Of a stretch of 64,000 nucleotides of DNA, positions 27,063 to 35,512 are shown piece by piece; position 1 is the first letter of the stretch; each line of letters begins with the position of its first letter. The notes below the pieces were generated by a model. That model was given only the letters and a program-made list of their open reading frames with translations. It searched no databases and was not told where the DNA came from. A program made the position numbers and the translations under genes. The DNA comes from an uncultured Spartobacteria bacterium (GTDB lineage Bacteria > Verrucomicrobiota > Verrucomicrobiia > Chthoniobacterales > Chthoniobacteraceae): the NCBI GenBank assembly GCA_903901425.1, contig CAIURC010000195.1:1-64000 (forward strand). Reading direction: 5' to 3'.

Positions 27063-28496
27063 GTGCGCCGGGTTTCGATCGCCGGTGCCGAACCCGGAGA
27101 CGAGGATTTTTACCGGTTGGCGCTCGGAGCCGCGAGGAAACCTGCCCCCCCCCCCTCCCCCCTGCCCGGTCCGCCGGAGGAAGGCCCGGCCTTGGAACTC
27201 TCCTTTCCGCCGGACCTCGACTCCGTTCCAGCCGACTGCGAGGTGCTCTCGGTCTTCCTCGGGATGCCCGTCGATGGCGGGTTTCTGGACCGGCATCCCG
27301 GGCTGCGCGCCGTGATGACCCGATCCCATTCCGTGGACCACATCGACGCGGAGGCGTGCCGGGCCCGAGGAATCCGGATCTGGTCGCTGCCCCCATACGG
27401 CACCCGGAGCGTGGCGGAACACACGTTCGCGCTTCTGCTGACGCTCTCCCGGCGGATCCGGGAGACGGTCGGTTCGGCGCGCGGGCCCGCCTTTTCCTAT
27501 GCCGCCACGCGGGGGTTCGAACTGGCCGGAAAAACCCTGGGCCTGGTGGGACTTGGCCGCGTGGGCACCCGGGTGGCCCGGATCGGGCTCGGATTCGGGA
27601 TGCGGGTGCTGGCCTGCGACCCGGAGGCCAGACCGGTGGCCGGGGTGCGGATGGCTTCTCTGGAAACCGTGCTGGGCAGGGCACGGATCCTCAGCCTGCA
27701 TGCAAAGCTCACCCCGGAAAACCGTCACCTGCTCAACCGGGAAACCCTGGGGCTGTGCCGGCGCGGGGTCATTCTCCTGAACACGGCCCGGGGCGGACTG
27801 GTGGACCTTCAGGCGCTGCGGGAGGCGCTTCAGAGCGGTCAGGTGGGCGGGGCCGGCCTAGACGTGCTGGAGGAGGAACGCCTGCTGCACGACACCGCCG
27901 CCCATGTGCTCAGCGACGAGATCCTGGACCGGCTCAGGACCGGTCCGGCCCGGTCACCGGAACGGCTCCAGCGGCTGAGGGAACTGGTGTGGAGCGACTG
28001 TGTGCTTTCCCGGCAGAACGTGATTTTCACCCCGCACGTGGGGTTCAACAGCGAGGAGTCGGCCCGCCGGGTGCGCCACCTCACCGTGCGCTGCCTGCGC
28101 CGGTGGGTGCTGGAGGCGCCCATCGGCGGGCCGAGGGCGCGTCCCCCGCCAAGGGGGGGCGTGGCGGGACCGGAATGGACCGGCATTGAACTCCTCGCCA
28201 TGGCTTGGGGGCTCCGGCTAGAATATCGGGCAACATGGCACTCCCGATCCGGTGGCGGCTTCTTTTGGGCGAGGAATGGCACTCCACGGAACAGACCGTT
28301 CCGGTGGTGGACCCGTACACGGGCCTTGTGGCGGCGCAGGCGCCGCTGGGTGGGCCGGTGGAACTGGAGCGCGCCTTGGGTGCCGCGCATGCGGCATTTG
28401 CCGGGACGCGGCGGCGTGCGCCGCATGAGCGGGCGGAGTTGCTGCAGGCGGTGGCGCGGGGGATCCGGGAGCGGGGCCGGGAGTTTGCGGACCTGA
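27063..28496 (+). CDS. D-isomer-specific 2-hydroxyacid dehydrogenase with an anomalous C-terminal extension
   Basis: Start uncertain: the frame opens at an ATG at 26955, but similarity begins near VRRVSIAG, so I use the GTG at 27063. NAD-binding motif GLVGLGRVGTRVA, catalytic Arg in NTARGGLVDL, Glu in GLDVLEEE and His in FTPHVGFNSEES. D-lactate or a similar 2-hydroxyacid is likely; the exact substrate is not readable. Family proteins should end near WVLEAPIGG, about 28125. Here the frame runs on for ~120 residues, Arg/Trp/Gly-rich and unlike the family, 262 bases into the aldehyde dehydrogenase gene in another frame. One extra G in the G7 run near 28155 would end the protein at 28189, with no overlap. 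Confidence 0.82.
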   Translation: MRRVSIAGAEPGDEDFYRLALGAARKPAPPPSPLPGPPEEGPALELSFPPDLDSVPADCEVLSVFLGMPVDGGFLDRHPGLRAVMTRSHSVDHIDAEACRARGIRIWSLPPYGTRSVAEHTFALLLTLSRRIRETVGSARGPAFSYAATRGFELAGKTLGLVGLGRVGTRVARIGLGFGMRVLACDPEARPVAGVRMASLETVLGRARILSLHAKLTPENRHLLNRETLGLCRRGVILLNTARGGLVDLQALREALQSGQVGGAGLDVLEEERLLHDTAAHVLSDEILDRLRTGPARSPERLQRLRELVWSDCVLSRQNVIFTPHVGFNSEESARRVRHLTVRCLRRWVLEAPIGGPRARPPPRGGVAGPEWTGIELLAMAWGLRLEYRATWHSRSGGGFFWARNGTPRNRPFRWWTRTRALWRRRRRWVGRWNWSAPWVPRMRHLPGRGGVRRMSGRSCCRRWRGGSGSGAGSLRT

Positions 28497-29692
28497 TTGT
28501 GATGGAGTCGGGCAAACCGGTGGCGGCGGCCGAGACGGAGGTGGAGCGTGCGGTGTGGACGTTCCAGATCGCTGGCGAGGAGGCCAGGCGTCCGGAGGGG
28601 GAGGTGCTGGCACCGGACGCCGTGCCGCAGGGCGTGTTGCACACGGGCTGGACCCGCCGTTTTCCGCTGGGGGTGATTGCGGCCCTGACGCCGTTTAATT
28701 TCCCCCTGAATCTGGTGGCGCACAAGGTGGCGCCTGCGCTTGCCACGGGAAACACGGTGGTGTTGAAGCCCTCGCCGAAGACGCCCCTGACGGCGCTGCT
28801 TCTTGGGGAGGTGCTCCAGGCGGCGGGGATGCCGCCCGGACAGGTCAACGTGGTGACCTGCCGGAACGAGGAGGTCTCCCTGCTTTTAAATGATCCCCGG
28901 GTCCGGAAACTGAGTTTCACGGGAAGTCCCGCCGTGGGTTGGGAGTTGAAATCCCGGGCGGGCGCACGGCGGATCACCTTGGAACTGGGGGGAAACGCCG
29001 CCGTTCTTTTGAATCAGGACGCCGAATTTGAGGCGGCAGTTCCGGGGATTGCCACTGCCGCGTTTGGTCTTGCGGGACAGTCCTGCATCAGTGTCCAGCG
29101 GATCCTGGTCCATGCGTCGATTGCCGAAAGGTTCCGTGCGCTTCTGCTCGAGCACACCCTGAACCGGGTTCGTACGGGAGACCCGCGGGATCGTGCGACC
29201 TTGGTGGGGCCAATGATTGACCCGGCTGCGACGGCGCGTGCCGAGGCTCTCATCCAGGATGCCATCCAGAAGGGAGCGCGGTTGTTGAGCGGGGGAAATC
29301 GGCGCGGTCCCTGTCTGGAACCGACCCTGCTGGAGAATGTTCCGCGGACAGCCCGTCTGGCCCATGAAGAGGCTTTTGCGCCGGTGGCTACAATCGAAAC
29401 GTTCTCGGAGTTCTCCGAAGGGCTTGCCCTGATCAACGAGTCCCCGTTTGGGCTGCAAGCCGGCGTCTTTACCCAAAACTTGGAACTCGCCCTGCAGGCC
29501 TTTGAAACCCTCGACGTGGGAGCCGTGCTCATCAACCAAGTCCCCACCTGGCGGGTGGAACACCTGCCTTATGGCGGCATCAAACAGAGCGGGTACGGCC
29601 GCGAAGGCATCCGGTCCGCCATGCGCGAAATGACCGAGGAACGCGCCTTGATCATCAAACGCAAACCCCTCCCAGAAACTTTCAGCCCCTGA
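28235..29692 (+). CDS. NAD(P)-dependent aldehyde dehydrogenase
   Basis: 485 residues from the ATG at 28235; an upstream GTG or ATG would add about ten. Motifs in order: GVIAALTPFNFPLN, KPSPKTPLTAL, FTGSPAVGWEL, catalytic Glu in LELGGNAAV, catalytic Cys in GQSCISVQRI, then HEEAFAPVA and NESPFGLQAG. Length is normal for the superfamily. It oxidises an aldehyde to an acid; by motif and context a lactaldehyde or glyceraldehyde-3-phosphate-type substrate is possible but unproven. It lies downstream of the 2-hydroxyacid dehydrogenase and 6 bases before the AsmA-like gene. Confidence 0.93.
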   Translation: MALPIRWRLLLGEEWHSTEQTVPVVDPYTGLVAAQAPLGGPVELERALGAAHAAFAGTRRRAPHERAELLQAVARGIRERGREFADLIVMESGKPVAAAETEVERAVWTFQIAGEEARRPEGEVLAPDAVPQGVLHTGWTRRFPLGVIAALTPFNFPLNLVAHKVAPALATGNTVVLKPSPKTPLTALLLGEVLQAAGMPPGQVNVVTCRNEEVSLLLNDPRVRKLSFTGSPAVGWELKSRAGARRITLELGGNAAVLLNQDAEFEAAVPGIATAAFGLAGQSCISVQRILVHASIAERFRALLLEHTLNRVRTGDPRDRATLVGPMIDPAATARAEALIQDAIQKGARLLSGGNRRGPCLEPTLLENVPRTARLAHEEAFAPVATIETFSEFSEGLALINESPFGLQAGVFTQNLELALQAFETLDVGAVLINQVPTWRVEHLPYGGIKQSGYGREGIRSAMREMTEERALIIKRKPLPETFSP

Positions 29693-29698
29693 CCCGGA

Positions 29699-30928
29699 AT
29701 GCCGCTCTCCCCTTTTCCCGAAAAAAACACGCCCCCTGCCCGCCCAGGGATGGGCTGCCTCGGTAAGTTCCTACTTCTGTGCTTCGCCTTTGCTCTTGCA
29801 ATCCCGGCATCCCTCTTCGTCATCGCTTTTCACACCGCCCTTCCACTCACTCTGGCCGGACGCACCCTCGAGGCGGTTCTGGAAAAACAACAGTTCCGGA
29901 TCGAAGGAATCGGGGGGTCCTTGAGCTCCGGATTCCGGTTCAAGTCTGCACGATGGCAGGGCGGCCAAATCTTGGACTTTTCGATCCGGTACACAAACTT
30001 TCTCTGGAACCCACGGAACGGAATCCGGATTGGAGAAATCCGGTTCTCGAAATTCCATGTTCAGATGCGAGCCCGCACCACGGCGGAGAACTCCCAAACC
30101 GACCCTGGGAAACCGGCGAGCAATTTGGGGTCGCCCACTGAAAAACCGCAATTTGGTGGCGTTCAGATTGAGCACGCAGAGCTCAAAGACATCCGAATCA
30201 CGGACCCTGAAACAGGGCTGGATCTGGCGGTCGATCTTCTGGAACTAGGCCAGTTCTCTGCGGGACCGGGCGGGATGTCCATTGGACAGTTAAAACTCCT
30301 CAGCGACAGGCTGGAACTGAAGAGCCACGCGGACCAGGATTCCGGCGCGCTCCGTTTGGATGCGACCCTGCTCCCCAAAATTCATCCGGGCATCCGCAAA
30401 CCGCTGCCGGTGACGCTGATGGTGAGCACGGCACCCCCAACCCATCCAGGCACCGGACAACTCGTCCATTTCGTCTATCCGCCCAAGAGCGATGCTTTCC
30501 TCCTGACGGATCAACTGGACGTCAGACCGTTTCTGGATTTCCCCGTGCCAGGCAATCTCACCTGCCGGCTGCCCCTCGCCACACCGGAAAATCCCGGCTC
30601 TCCAGAATCCTCGGCCTCCGGTTCCTTTGAACTGGGATCGCTTCGGTTCCACGTCGCTGCACCAAAAGCACAGTCCCAGTCTGAACTGTTCGGCCGGGCA
30701 GTCGATCCAGAGGGTGAACTCCTCTACAGTCTGAGCTTCAACCAGCAACGCCTCCAACAAAGCTTGGAGTCGGTTCCGCCCCAAAAACCCGAGCAACTCG
30801 TGGCCCGGATATTTTTTGCCAAATCATTCGCCTCACTCTCACCCAAGGAGCAGGAGGAGGCGTCACGACTCCGGTCGTTTTTCAAGTTTCCCCAGACCCC
30901 TGACCCGGATCAAAAGCCGGCCCCATGA
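29699..30928 (+). CDS. AsmA/TamB-like single-pass membrane protein
   Basis: 409 residues. A membrane anchor (about residues 19-45, GKFLLLCFAFALAIPASLFVIA) is followed by a long soluble part. The segment after it (FRIEGIGGSLSSGFRFKSARWQG, later GVQIEHAELKDIRITDPETG) looks like the beta-repeat style of AsmA/TamB-type envelope proteins; I could not place it firmly in a family. The C-terminal 40 residues are helical and Pro-rich. Its stop overlaps the next gene's start (ATGA), tying it to the type II secretion F protein. Confidence 0.7.
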   Translation: MPLSPFPEKNTPPARPGMGCLGKFLLLCFAFALAIPASLFVIAFHTALPLTLAGRTLEAVLEKQQFRIEGIGGSLSSGFRFKSARWQGGQILDFSIRYTNFLWNPRNGIRIGEIRFSKFHVQMRARTTAENSQTDPGKPASNLGSPTEKPQFGGVQIEHAELKDIRITDPETGLDLAVDLLELGQFSAGPGGMSIGQLKLLSDRLELKSHADQDSGALRLDATLLPKIHPGIRKPLPVTLMVSTAPPTHPGTGQLVHFVYPPKSDAFLLTDQLDVRPFLDFPVPGNLTCRLPLATPENPGSPESSASGSFELGSLRFHVAAPKAQSQSELFGRAVDPEGELLYSLSFNQQRLQQSLESVPPQKPEQLVARIFFAKSFASLSPKEQEEASRLRSFFKFPQTPDPDQKPAP

Positions 30929-31902
30929 GCAGCCTTCTGAAGCATAAAGTGGCGGCCTACCGATCTCTGGCCAGTCTGCTCAGGGCCGGTGTCACGTTTC
31001 CGGCTGCACTGGAAAAAAACGGGCGTTCTCCCTGGCTGCGCTCCTCAATGGGATCAATCCAAGCGTCATTCCGGTCCGGAAACACCGTTTCGGAGACGGT
31101 GGCGCAGCATGCTGCCGTGTTCTCCCCACTGGAATCCGCTGTTCTTGCAGCCTGCGAACGATGCGGCCAACTTGAAAACGCCTGCGCGTATCTCGGGTCA
31201 CACTTTGAGTTGCTCCAGAGTCTCAGCGTTCAAACCCGGCTCCAACTCGGATACCCGCTTTTTCTGGCGGGCTTCGCAATCCTGAGTTCCGGAGTACCCA
31301 CACTTGTGGAAAAGGGCTGGATCCCATTTGCGGTGCTGGTGGTACCTGGTTTTGCTCTCCTTTTGGCTGCTCTCGGTTCTCTGGCTTTGATTTTTCAGGG
31401 CGTTTTCCATGCCGCACGGAACATCCCCCTCATTGAAAGAGTGCTGCTCCTCCTGCCATTTCTGGGTCCGCTTTACAGGGACTGGATCGCGTTCCGGTTT
31501 GCCTCCGTCTACGCTCTGTGTACGCGGACCGGAATCCCGATCCTTGAGACACTTCGCCTGTGCGGCCCGGCCAGCCAGAGCGCGATCCTTGAGCGTGCCT
31601 GCAAAACCGCCTCCCGGGAGGTTCTCAAAGGCAAAACCGTGGGGGACATTCTTTCAGCTGCTCGTATCCTGCCCGACACCCTTCTTCCTCTCTGGATCAG
31701 CGGCGAGGAGTCCGGGGACTTGGACCGCTGCTTGGATCACTGGTGCGCAATCTCGGCAGACGAATTGCGTTCCAAAACCAAGGCCACAGTCACTTTCGCA
31801 ACCCGCGCATTTGGCATTCTGGTCATGCTCGGGATCGCATGGAAAATTGTCGCCTCTGCAAAAGGATACTTCGATTCCCTCAATCAACTGATGGATTTCT
31901 GA
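30925..31902 (+). CDS. Type II secretion / type IV pilus inner-membrane F protein
   Basis: 325 residues. Two T2SF-type helical units: SLASLLRAGVTFPAALEK near the N-terminus, and YALCTRTGIPILETLRLCG about residue 193, each followed by a segment ending like ISGEESGDLDRCLDHW. Hydrophobic segments lie at about 112-155 and near 300. GspF/PilC proteins form the inner-membrane platform that works with a secretion ATPase. No ATPase, pseudopilin or secretin gene is nearby, so this is a stand-alone copy coupled to the AsmA-like gene. Confidence 0.85.
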   Translation: MSSLLKHKVAAYRSLASLLRAGVTFPAALEKNGRSPWLRSSMGSIQASFRSGNTVSETVAQHAAVFSPLESAVLAACERCGQLENACAYLGSHFELLQSLSVQTRLQLGYPLFLAGFAILSSGVPTLVEKGWIPFAVLVVPGFALLLAALGSLALIFQGVFHAARNIPLIERVLLLLPFLGPLYRDWIAFRFASVYALCTRTGIPILETLRLCGPASQSAILERACKTASREVLKGKTVGDILSAARILPDTLLPLWISGEESGDLDRCLDHWCAISADELRSKTKATVTFATRAFGILVMLGIAWKIVASAKGYFDSLNQLMDF

Positions 31903-32034
31903 ATAACCTCCAGCAGACCAAGGACCCGCAGTGGAACCTCTTGGTCGGTATTCCCAGAACTTGCCAACGCCCGCATTCCGGACCGCGGGAAGGGTCCAAT
32001 TCTCCCCCCTGCGAACCCTCCTGACTCGCACCGG

Positions 32035-32054
32035 CGGACAGCTTTCACTGTCCG
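32035..32054. terminator. Convergent hairpin between the F-protein and sufT genes
   Basis: Perfect 7-bp stem, cggacag and ctgtccg with a six-base loop. It lies between two convergent genes but has no T run on either side, so it is only a weak terminator candidate. Confidence 0.35.
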
Positions 32055-32064
32055 TCTGCGGTCC

Positions 32065-32616
32065 TCAAATCAGGCCAAGCTTCATCTTCCCCGCTTCGCT
32101 GATCATGGACTGGTTCCACACCGGGTCCCAGACCAACTCGACCTCGGCTTCCGCCACACCGGGCACGCCAAGCACCTTCTGACGCGCCTCCGCCGCAATG
32201 GTCGGTCCCATGCCGCAACCGGGAGCCGTCAGCGTCATCTTGACCCCCACATGCGTCCCCTGACCGGGACGCGGCGTCAAAACGCAGTCGTACACCAAGC
32301 CAAGATCCACGATGTTCACGGGGATCTCCGGGTCGTAGCACGTCTTCAACTGGGCCCAGACCGCGGCGGAATCCACCGGCGCGTCCAAATCCGCTGCCGT
32401 TCCCGCCACAACCGCAGTTCCCGCCTCCAAACCGAGTGCATCCGCATTGGATGCAATGATCCGTGCGAGACCGGAATCGGTGGCTACCGTGTAACTGCCC
32501 CCCAGCGCCTGCGTGATCAACACACGCGACCCTTTCGGCAAATGCATGGTTTCGCCACTAGGAATCCGGATGGCCTCACAATCACGGACAAGGAAAATTT
32601 CAGTGTTTTCTGTCAT
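32065..32616 (-). CDS. sufT: Fe-S assembly factor SufT (MIP18/DUF59 family)
   Basis: 183 residues from the ATG at 32616. The N-terminal half (SGETMHLPKGSRVLITQALGG) is the extra domain of the SufT family. The C-terminal half is the DUF59 domain: KTCYDPEIPVNIVDLGLVYD, then KMTLTAPGCGMGP and VELVWDPVWNQSMIS. SufT helps mature Fe-S proteins. It follows a NifU-like scaffold gene and a rhodanese-like gene on the same strand, a small Fe-S cluster. Confidence 0.92.
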   Translation of the reverse strand: MTENTEIFLVRDCEAIRIPSGETMHLPKGSRVLITQALGGSYTVATDSGLARIIASNADALGLEAGTAVVAGTAADLDAPVDSAAVWAQLKTCYDPEIPVNIVDLGLVYDCVLTPRPGQGTHVGVKMTLTAPGCGMGPTIAAEARQKVLGVPGVAEAEVELVWDPVWNQSMISEAGKMKLGLI

Positions 32617-32653
32617 ACAACGATTTCTATGAAACTGGGTTCTTCCGGTCGCA

Positions 32654-33280
32654 CTACTCCTTCGGGCGCAACTTGACTCGTCCGCCGACGGGGGCTTGGA
32701 AACTTTCGACCAAACTGCCACCGCCAGCCCGGTTTGCCCCCCCGGTTGCAGGGTTTTGAGCCGGTTTGTTCTCGGGCGCTGGAGCTGTCTGAGCAGCAGT
32801 CCCCGGCACGGCTGCCTGCGGGGCCTGCAAAGCCGAACGAAGCGCTCCTTCCACCAACTGCGCGCAATGGATTTTCATCGGAGGCAACGGCCCCAAGGGC
32901 GCGGCCAGTTCCGTGCCCGAATATCCCAGTGCCTCTTCCACTGTCTTGCCACTGATGAGTTCCGTGGCGACACTCGCCACCGCAATCGCCGTCTCGCAGC
33001 CAAACGTCTGGAACGTGGCGCGGTCAATGACCTTGCGCCCCCGGTCATCCAGCTTGAATTTTACCCACATCCGAAGCATGTCCCCACAGTCGGGACTGCC
33101 CACGGTTCCCACCGAGTCCGCATCCGCCATTTCCCCAAGGTTCTGCGGATTCTGGATTGCCTGACGGATCCGCGCCTCCATTCCAGCCGAGGGTCCAGCC
33201 GAGCTCACCGAATCTGCTGCCGCAGAACTCCGGGCGGGCTCCGGAGCGGAAGCAGAGAGATTGTCGTTGGCATCAGTCAT
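32654..33280 (-). CDS. NifU/IscU-like Fe-S cluster scaffold protein
   Basis: 208 residues from the ATG at 33280. The IscU-type core lies at about 35-150 with the cluster ligands in place: GSPDCGD (Cys65, Asp67), TFGCETAIA (Cys95) and KIHCAQL (His138, Cys139). A Ser/Ala-rich N-terminal tail (1-34) and a Pro/Ala/Asn-rich C-terminal tail (about 155-200) are unusual additions of unknown use. It is 37 bases upstream of sufT and probably co-transcribed. Confidence 0.9.
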   Translation of the reverse strand: MTDANDNLSASAPEPARSSAAADSVSSAGPSAGMEARIRQAIQNPQNLGEMADADSVGTVGSPDCGDMLRMWVKFKLDDRGRKVIDRATFQTFGCETAIAVASVATELISGKTVEEALGYSGTELAAPLGPLPPMKIHCAQLVEGALRSALQAPQAAVPGTAAQTAPAPENKPAQNPATGGANRAGGGSLVESFQAPVGGRVKLRPKE

Positions 33281-33346
33281 TCCCGACACCTTGCAGCGGC
33301 CCGGATCGGGGCGCAAGGCTGCTCGTTGAACCGAGTTTTCTGCCTC

Positions 33347-33895
33347 TCACTCTAGTTCGTATCTCGGCAGACTCGAATCCGCTTCCACGCTCCAGGCATC
33401 CATTCCACCGCGAACGGCTCTGACCTGCGTAAAGCCATGCCCGGCAAAATAAGCGGCCGCATCCAGGCTGCGCGCTCCGCGGTGGTCCACAATCATCAAA
33501 AGCCCGTCCCGATCCCAGCGCTGCAGGATTTCCTGCATCAACTCCTGGGTAAAGAACACAGCGCCCTCGACGTGCACCGCATCGAACTCCTCCCGGGTGC
33601 GGATATCGAGAAGCCGAACACCGGATTGGTTTGCGAGAGCGGCGGCCGCCTCCACGGGTGCGATCTGGATCTGCAGATCGCTCTGGTGGCTCTCCAGAAG
33701 GTGTTCAACAACCTCCCCGACATTCAAGGAGTTGTTCCGCGCACACACCTGTTCCAAAGTTTCTTCTTCAGAGAACCCGCAGCTTGAGCAGCCTCCAATG
33801 TGGTAGCGCCGAAACAATGCGCGCCGGGCCCCGGGATAGAGCCGGGTCAGTTCCCCCATCGAAATCTTCGGGTCAATCAATTCAGTCGTGGCCAT
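33347..33895 (-). CDS. Rhodanese-like protein with N-terminal CSSC domain, lacking the catalytic Cys
   Basis: 182 residues. The N-terminal part has HIGGCSSCGFSEEETLEQVC, resembling small redox or Fe-S-linked domains (DUF1858-like). The C-terminal rhodanese fold has RLLDIRTREEFDAVHVEGAV, but the active-site loop reads IVDHRGARS where active sulfurtransferases have Cys at the Asp position (CxxGxRS). It is therefore probably a non-catalytic, binding rhodanese. Neighbouring NifU-like and SufT genes suggest a role in Fe-S supply (inference). Divergent from psd. Confidence 0.85.
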   Translation of the reverse strand: MATTELIDPKISMGELTRLYPGARRALFRRYHIGGCSSCGFSEEETLEQVCARNNSLNVGEVVEHLLESHQSDLQIQIAPVEAAAALANQSGVRLLDIRTREEFDAVHVEGAVFFTQELMQEILQRWDRDGLLMIVDHRGARSLDAAAYFAGHGFTQVRAVRGGMDAWSVEADSSLPRYELE

Positions 33896-33977
33896 GGATC
33901 ACAAACTAACCCGGACCGGGCGCTCTGACAACGCCAACGCTTGACGCCCCGGCTCCAGCCCCGAGAATGGCGGACTC

Positions 33978-34613
33978 ATGCGTTTTCAGACCCTTTACGA
34001 AGGCCGGGCGATTTTTGCCGTGGTGTTCCTGCTCGGTGCAGTCGGTTGGTGGTTCCATCTCCCGTGGCTTCTTGGCCTGTTCGGCGTTCTTTTCCTGTTC
34101 TGCGTCAATTTCTTCCGGGACCCGCACCGGGACGTTCCCACCGAGCCTGGACTCGTCATTTCCGCAGCAGACGGGACGGTGACCGACATTGTGGAGGTGG
34201 AGGAACCGGAGTTCCTGAAAAGCAAGTGCCTCCGGGTCGGCGTGTTTCTTTCGGTGTTTGATGTTCACGTCAACCGCGCCCCGATCGCCGGAAAAGTCAC
34301 GTTTGTCCGCCATTTCCCCGGGCTGTTTCTGGATGCACGAGACTTGGAATGCTCAGTGAAAAACGAAGCCATGGCCTGGGCATTTGAAGGAGAAGGCGTG
34401 ACCTTGGTGGTCCGCCAGATCACCGGCGCGATCGCACGACGGATCGTCCCATGGTCCAAACTGGGCGACGTGGTCCAGCGCGGCCACCGTTTCGGCATGA
34501 TCCGGTTTGGTTCCAGGACCGAGGTTTATCTCCCCCTCGGGACCGAGGTCACTGTGGAAGTCGGCCAGAAGGTCAAAGGCGGCCTGACTCCAATCGCCCG
34601 ACTCTCCCGCTGA
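33978..34613 (+). CDS. psd: Phosphatidylserine decarboxylase proenzyme, short (archaeal-type)
   Basis: 211 residues. Two membrane segments near the N-terminus (about 12-45), then FFRDPHRD, FLSVFDVHVNRAPIAG and the self-cleavage site RFGSRTEVYLP (Gly178-Ser179, Ser becoming the pyruvoyl group). The short length is typical of the archaeal-type family found in many bacteria. Makes phosphatidylethanolamine from phosphatidylserine. The next gene, pssA, makes its substrate. Confidence 0.95.
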   Translation: MRFQTLYEGRAIFAVVFLLGAVGWWFHLPWLLGLFGVLFLFCVNFFRDPHRDVPTEPGLVISAADGTVTDIVEVEEPEFLKSKCLRVGVFLSVFDVHVNRAPIAGKVTFVRHFPGLFLDARDLECSVKNEAMAWAFEGEGVTLVVRQITGAIARRIVPWSKLGDVVQRGHRFGMIRFGSRTEVYLPLGTEVTVEVGQKVKGGLTPIARLSR

Positions 34614-34636
34614 ACCGGCCTTCCAGGCTTCCGGAA

Positions 34637-35485
34637 ATGAGCGAACCCGAAGATCCAAAAATCTATCTCCTGCCCAATCTGATGACGGCAGGGAACCTGT
34701 TCTGCGGGTTTGCAGCGTCCCTCAACGTCCTCCAAGGGGCACTGATTAAGGCCGGTGCCGCCCACGATCCGGCTTCCCTGGCACTTGCGGCGGAACAAGC
34801 TGCCACCAAGTTCCACACGGCCATCTGGCTCATCCTGGCCTCGTGCATCTTTGATCTTCTGGACGGCCGGCTCGCCCGGCTCGGGGGACACGAAAGCCCG
34901 TTTGGCCGCGAATTCGATTCCCTGGCGGACATTGTTTCCTTCGGAGTCGCCCCGGCCCTCATGGTGTACCGGATCGTCCTTCACGAGTTCAACAACTCGG
35001 GCTGGATCATTGCCTCCATCTACCTGATTTGCGGTGCCCTCCGTCTAGCCCGGTTCAACTGTCTGGCCGCTTCCAACAGCGCGGCAGCCAACCGCGAGTT
35101 CCGTGGGTTTCCCATCCCGGCGGCGGCCGGACTGATCGCTTCCCTGACCCTGTTCATGCTCTGGCTGGCGGAAGGGGAACGCCACCTCGGGAACTGGAAA
35201 TGGGTGCTCCCCATCCTCCTCCTGTTCCTGTCTTGGATGATGTTCAGCGGATTTAAGTACCCCAGCTTCAAGGGGGTCAACTGGCGGACAACCCGCTCGT
35301 TGCCCCGGTTCCTAGCGCTGGTCCTCGTCCTCATTCTCACCGGCATCTACTACCAGTGGATGCCTTTTGCTCTCTTCCTGACCTATCTCCTCTATGGGTT
35401 CCTGCGTCCCTTCCTCTCCTCAAAAATGAAGGAGGAAATTGAGGAAGACGGCGAGCCCGACGCCGACCCCCCTGTCCGGCCCTGA
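34637..35485 (+). CDS. pssA: CDP-diacylglycerol-serine O-phosphatidyltransferase
   Basis: 282 residues from the ATG at 34637, with ggaa just upstream. The frame is open to 34451, but that part overlaps psd. The CDP-alcohol phosphotransferase motif is complete: Asp76-Gly77, Ala80-Arg81, Gly90, Asp94 and Asp98 (the DG..AR........G...D...D pattern). Several membrane segments follow. Starts 23 bases after psd, so the two steps to phosphatidylethanolamine are in one transcript. Confidence 0.95.
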   Translation: MSEPEDPKIYLLPNLMTAGNLFCGFAASLNVLQGALIKAGAAHDPASLALAAEQAATKFHTAIWLILASCIFDLLDGRLARLGGHESPFGREFDSLADIVSFGVAPALMVYRIVLHEFNNSGWIIASIYLICGALRLARFNCLAASNSAAANREFRGFPIPAAAGLIASLTLFMLWLAEGERHLGNWKWVLPILLLFLSWMMFSGFKYPSFKGVNWRTTRSLPRFLALVLVLILTGIYYQWMPFALFLTYLLYGFLRPFLSSKMKEEIEEDGEPDADPPVRP

Positions 35486-35512
35486 ACGCGGCGGATTTCG
35501 CGGCCTCCTTCC

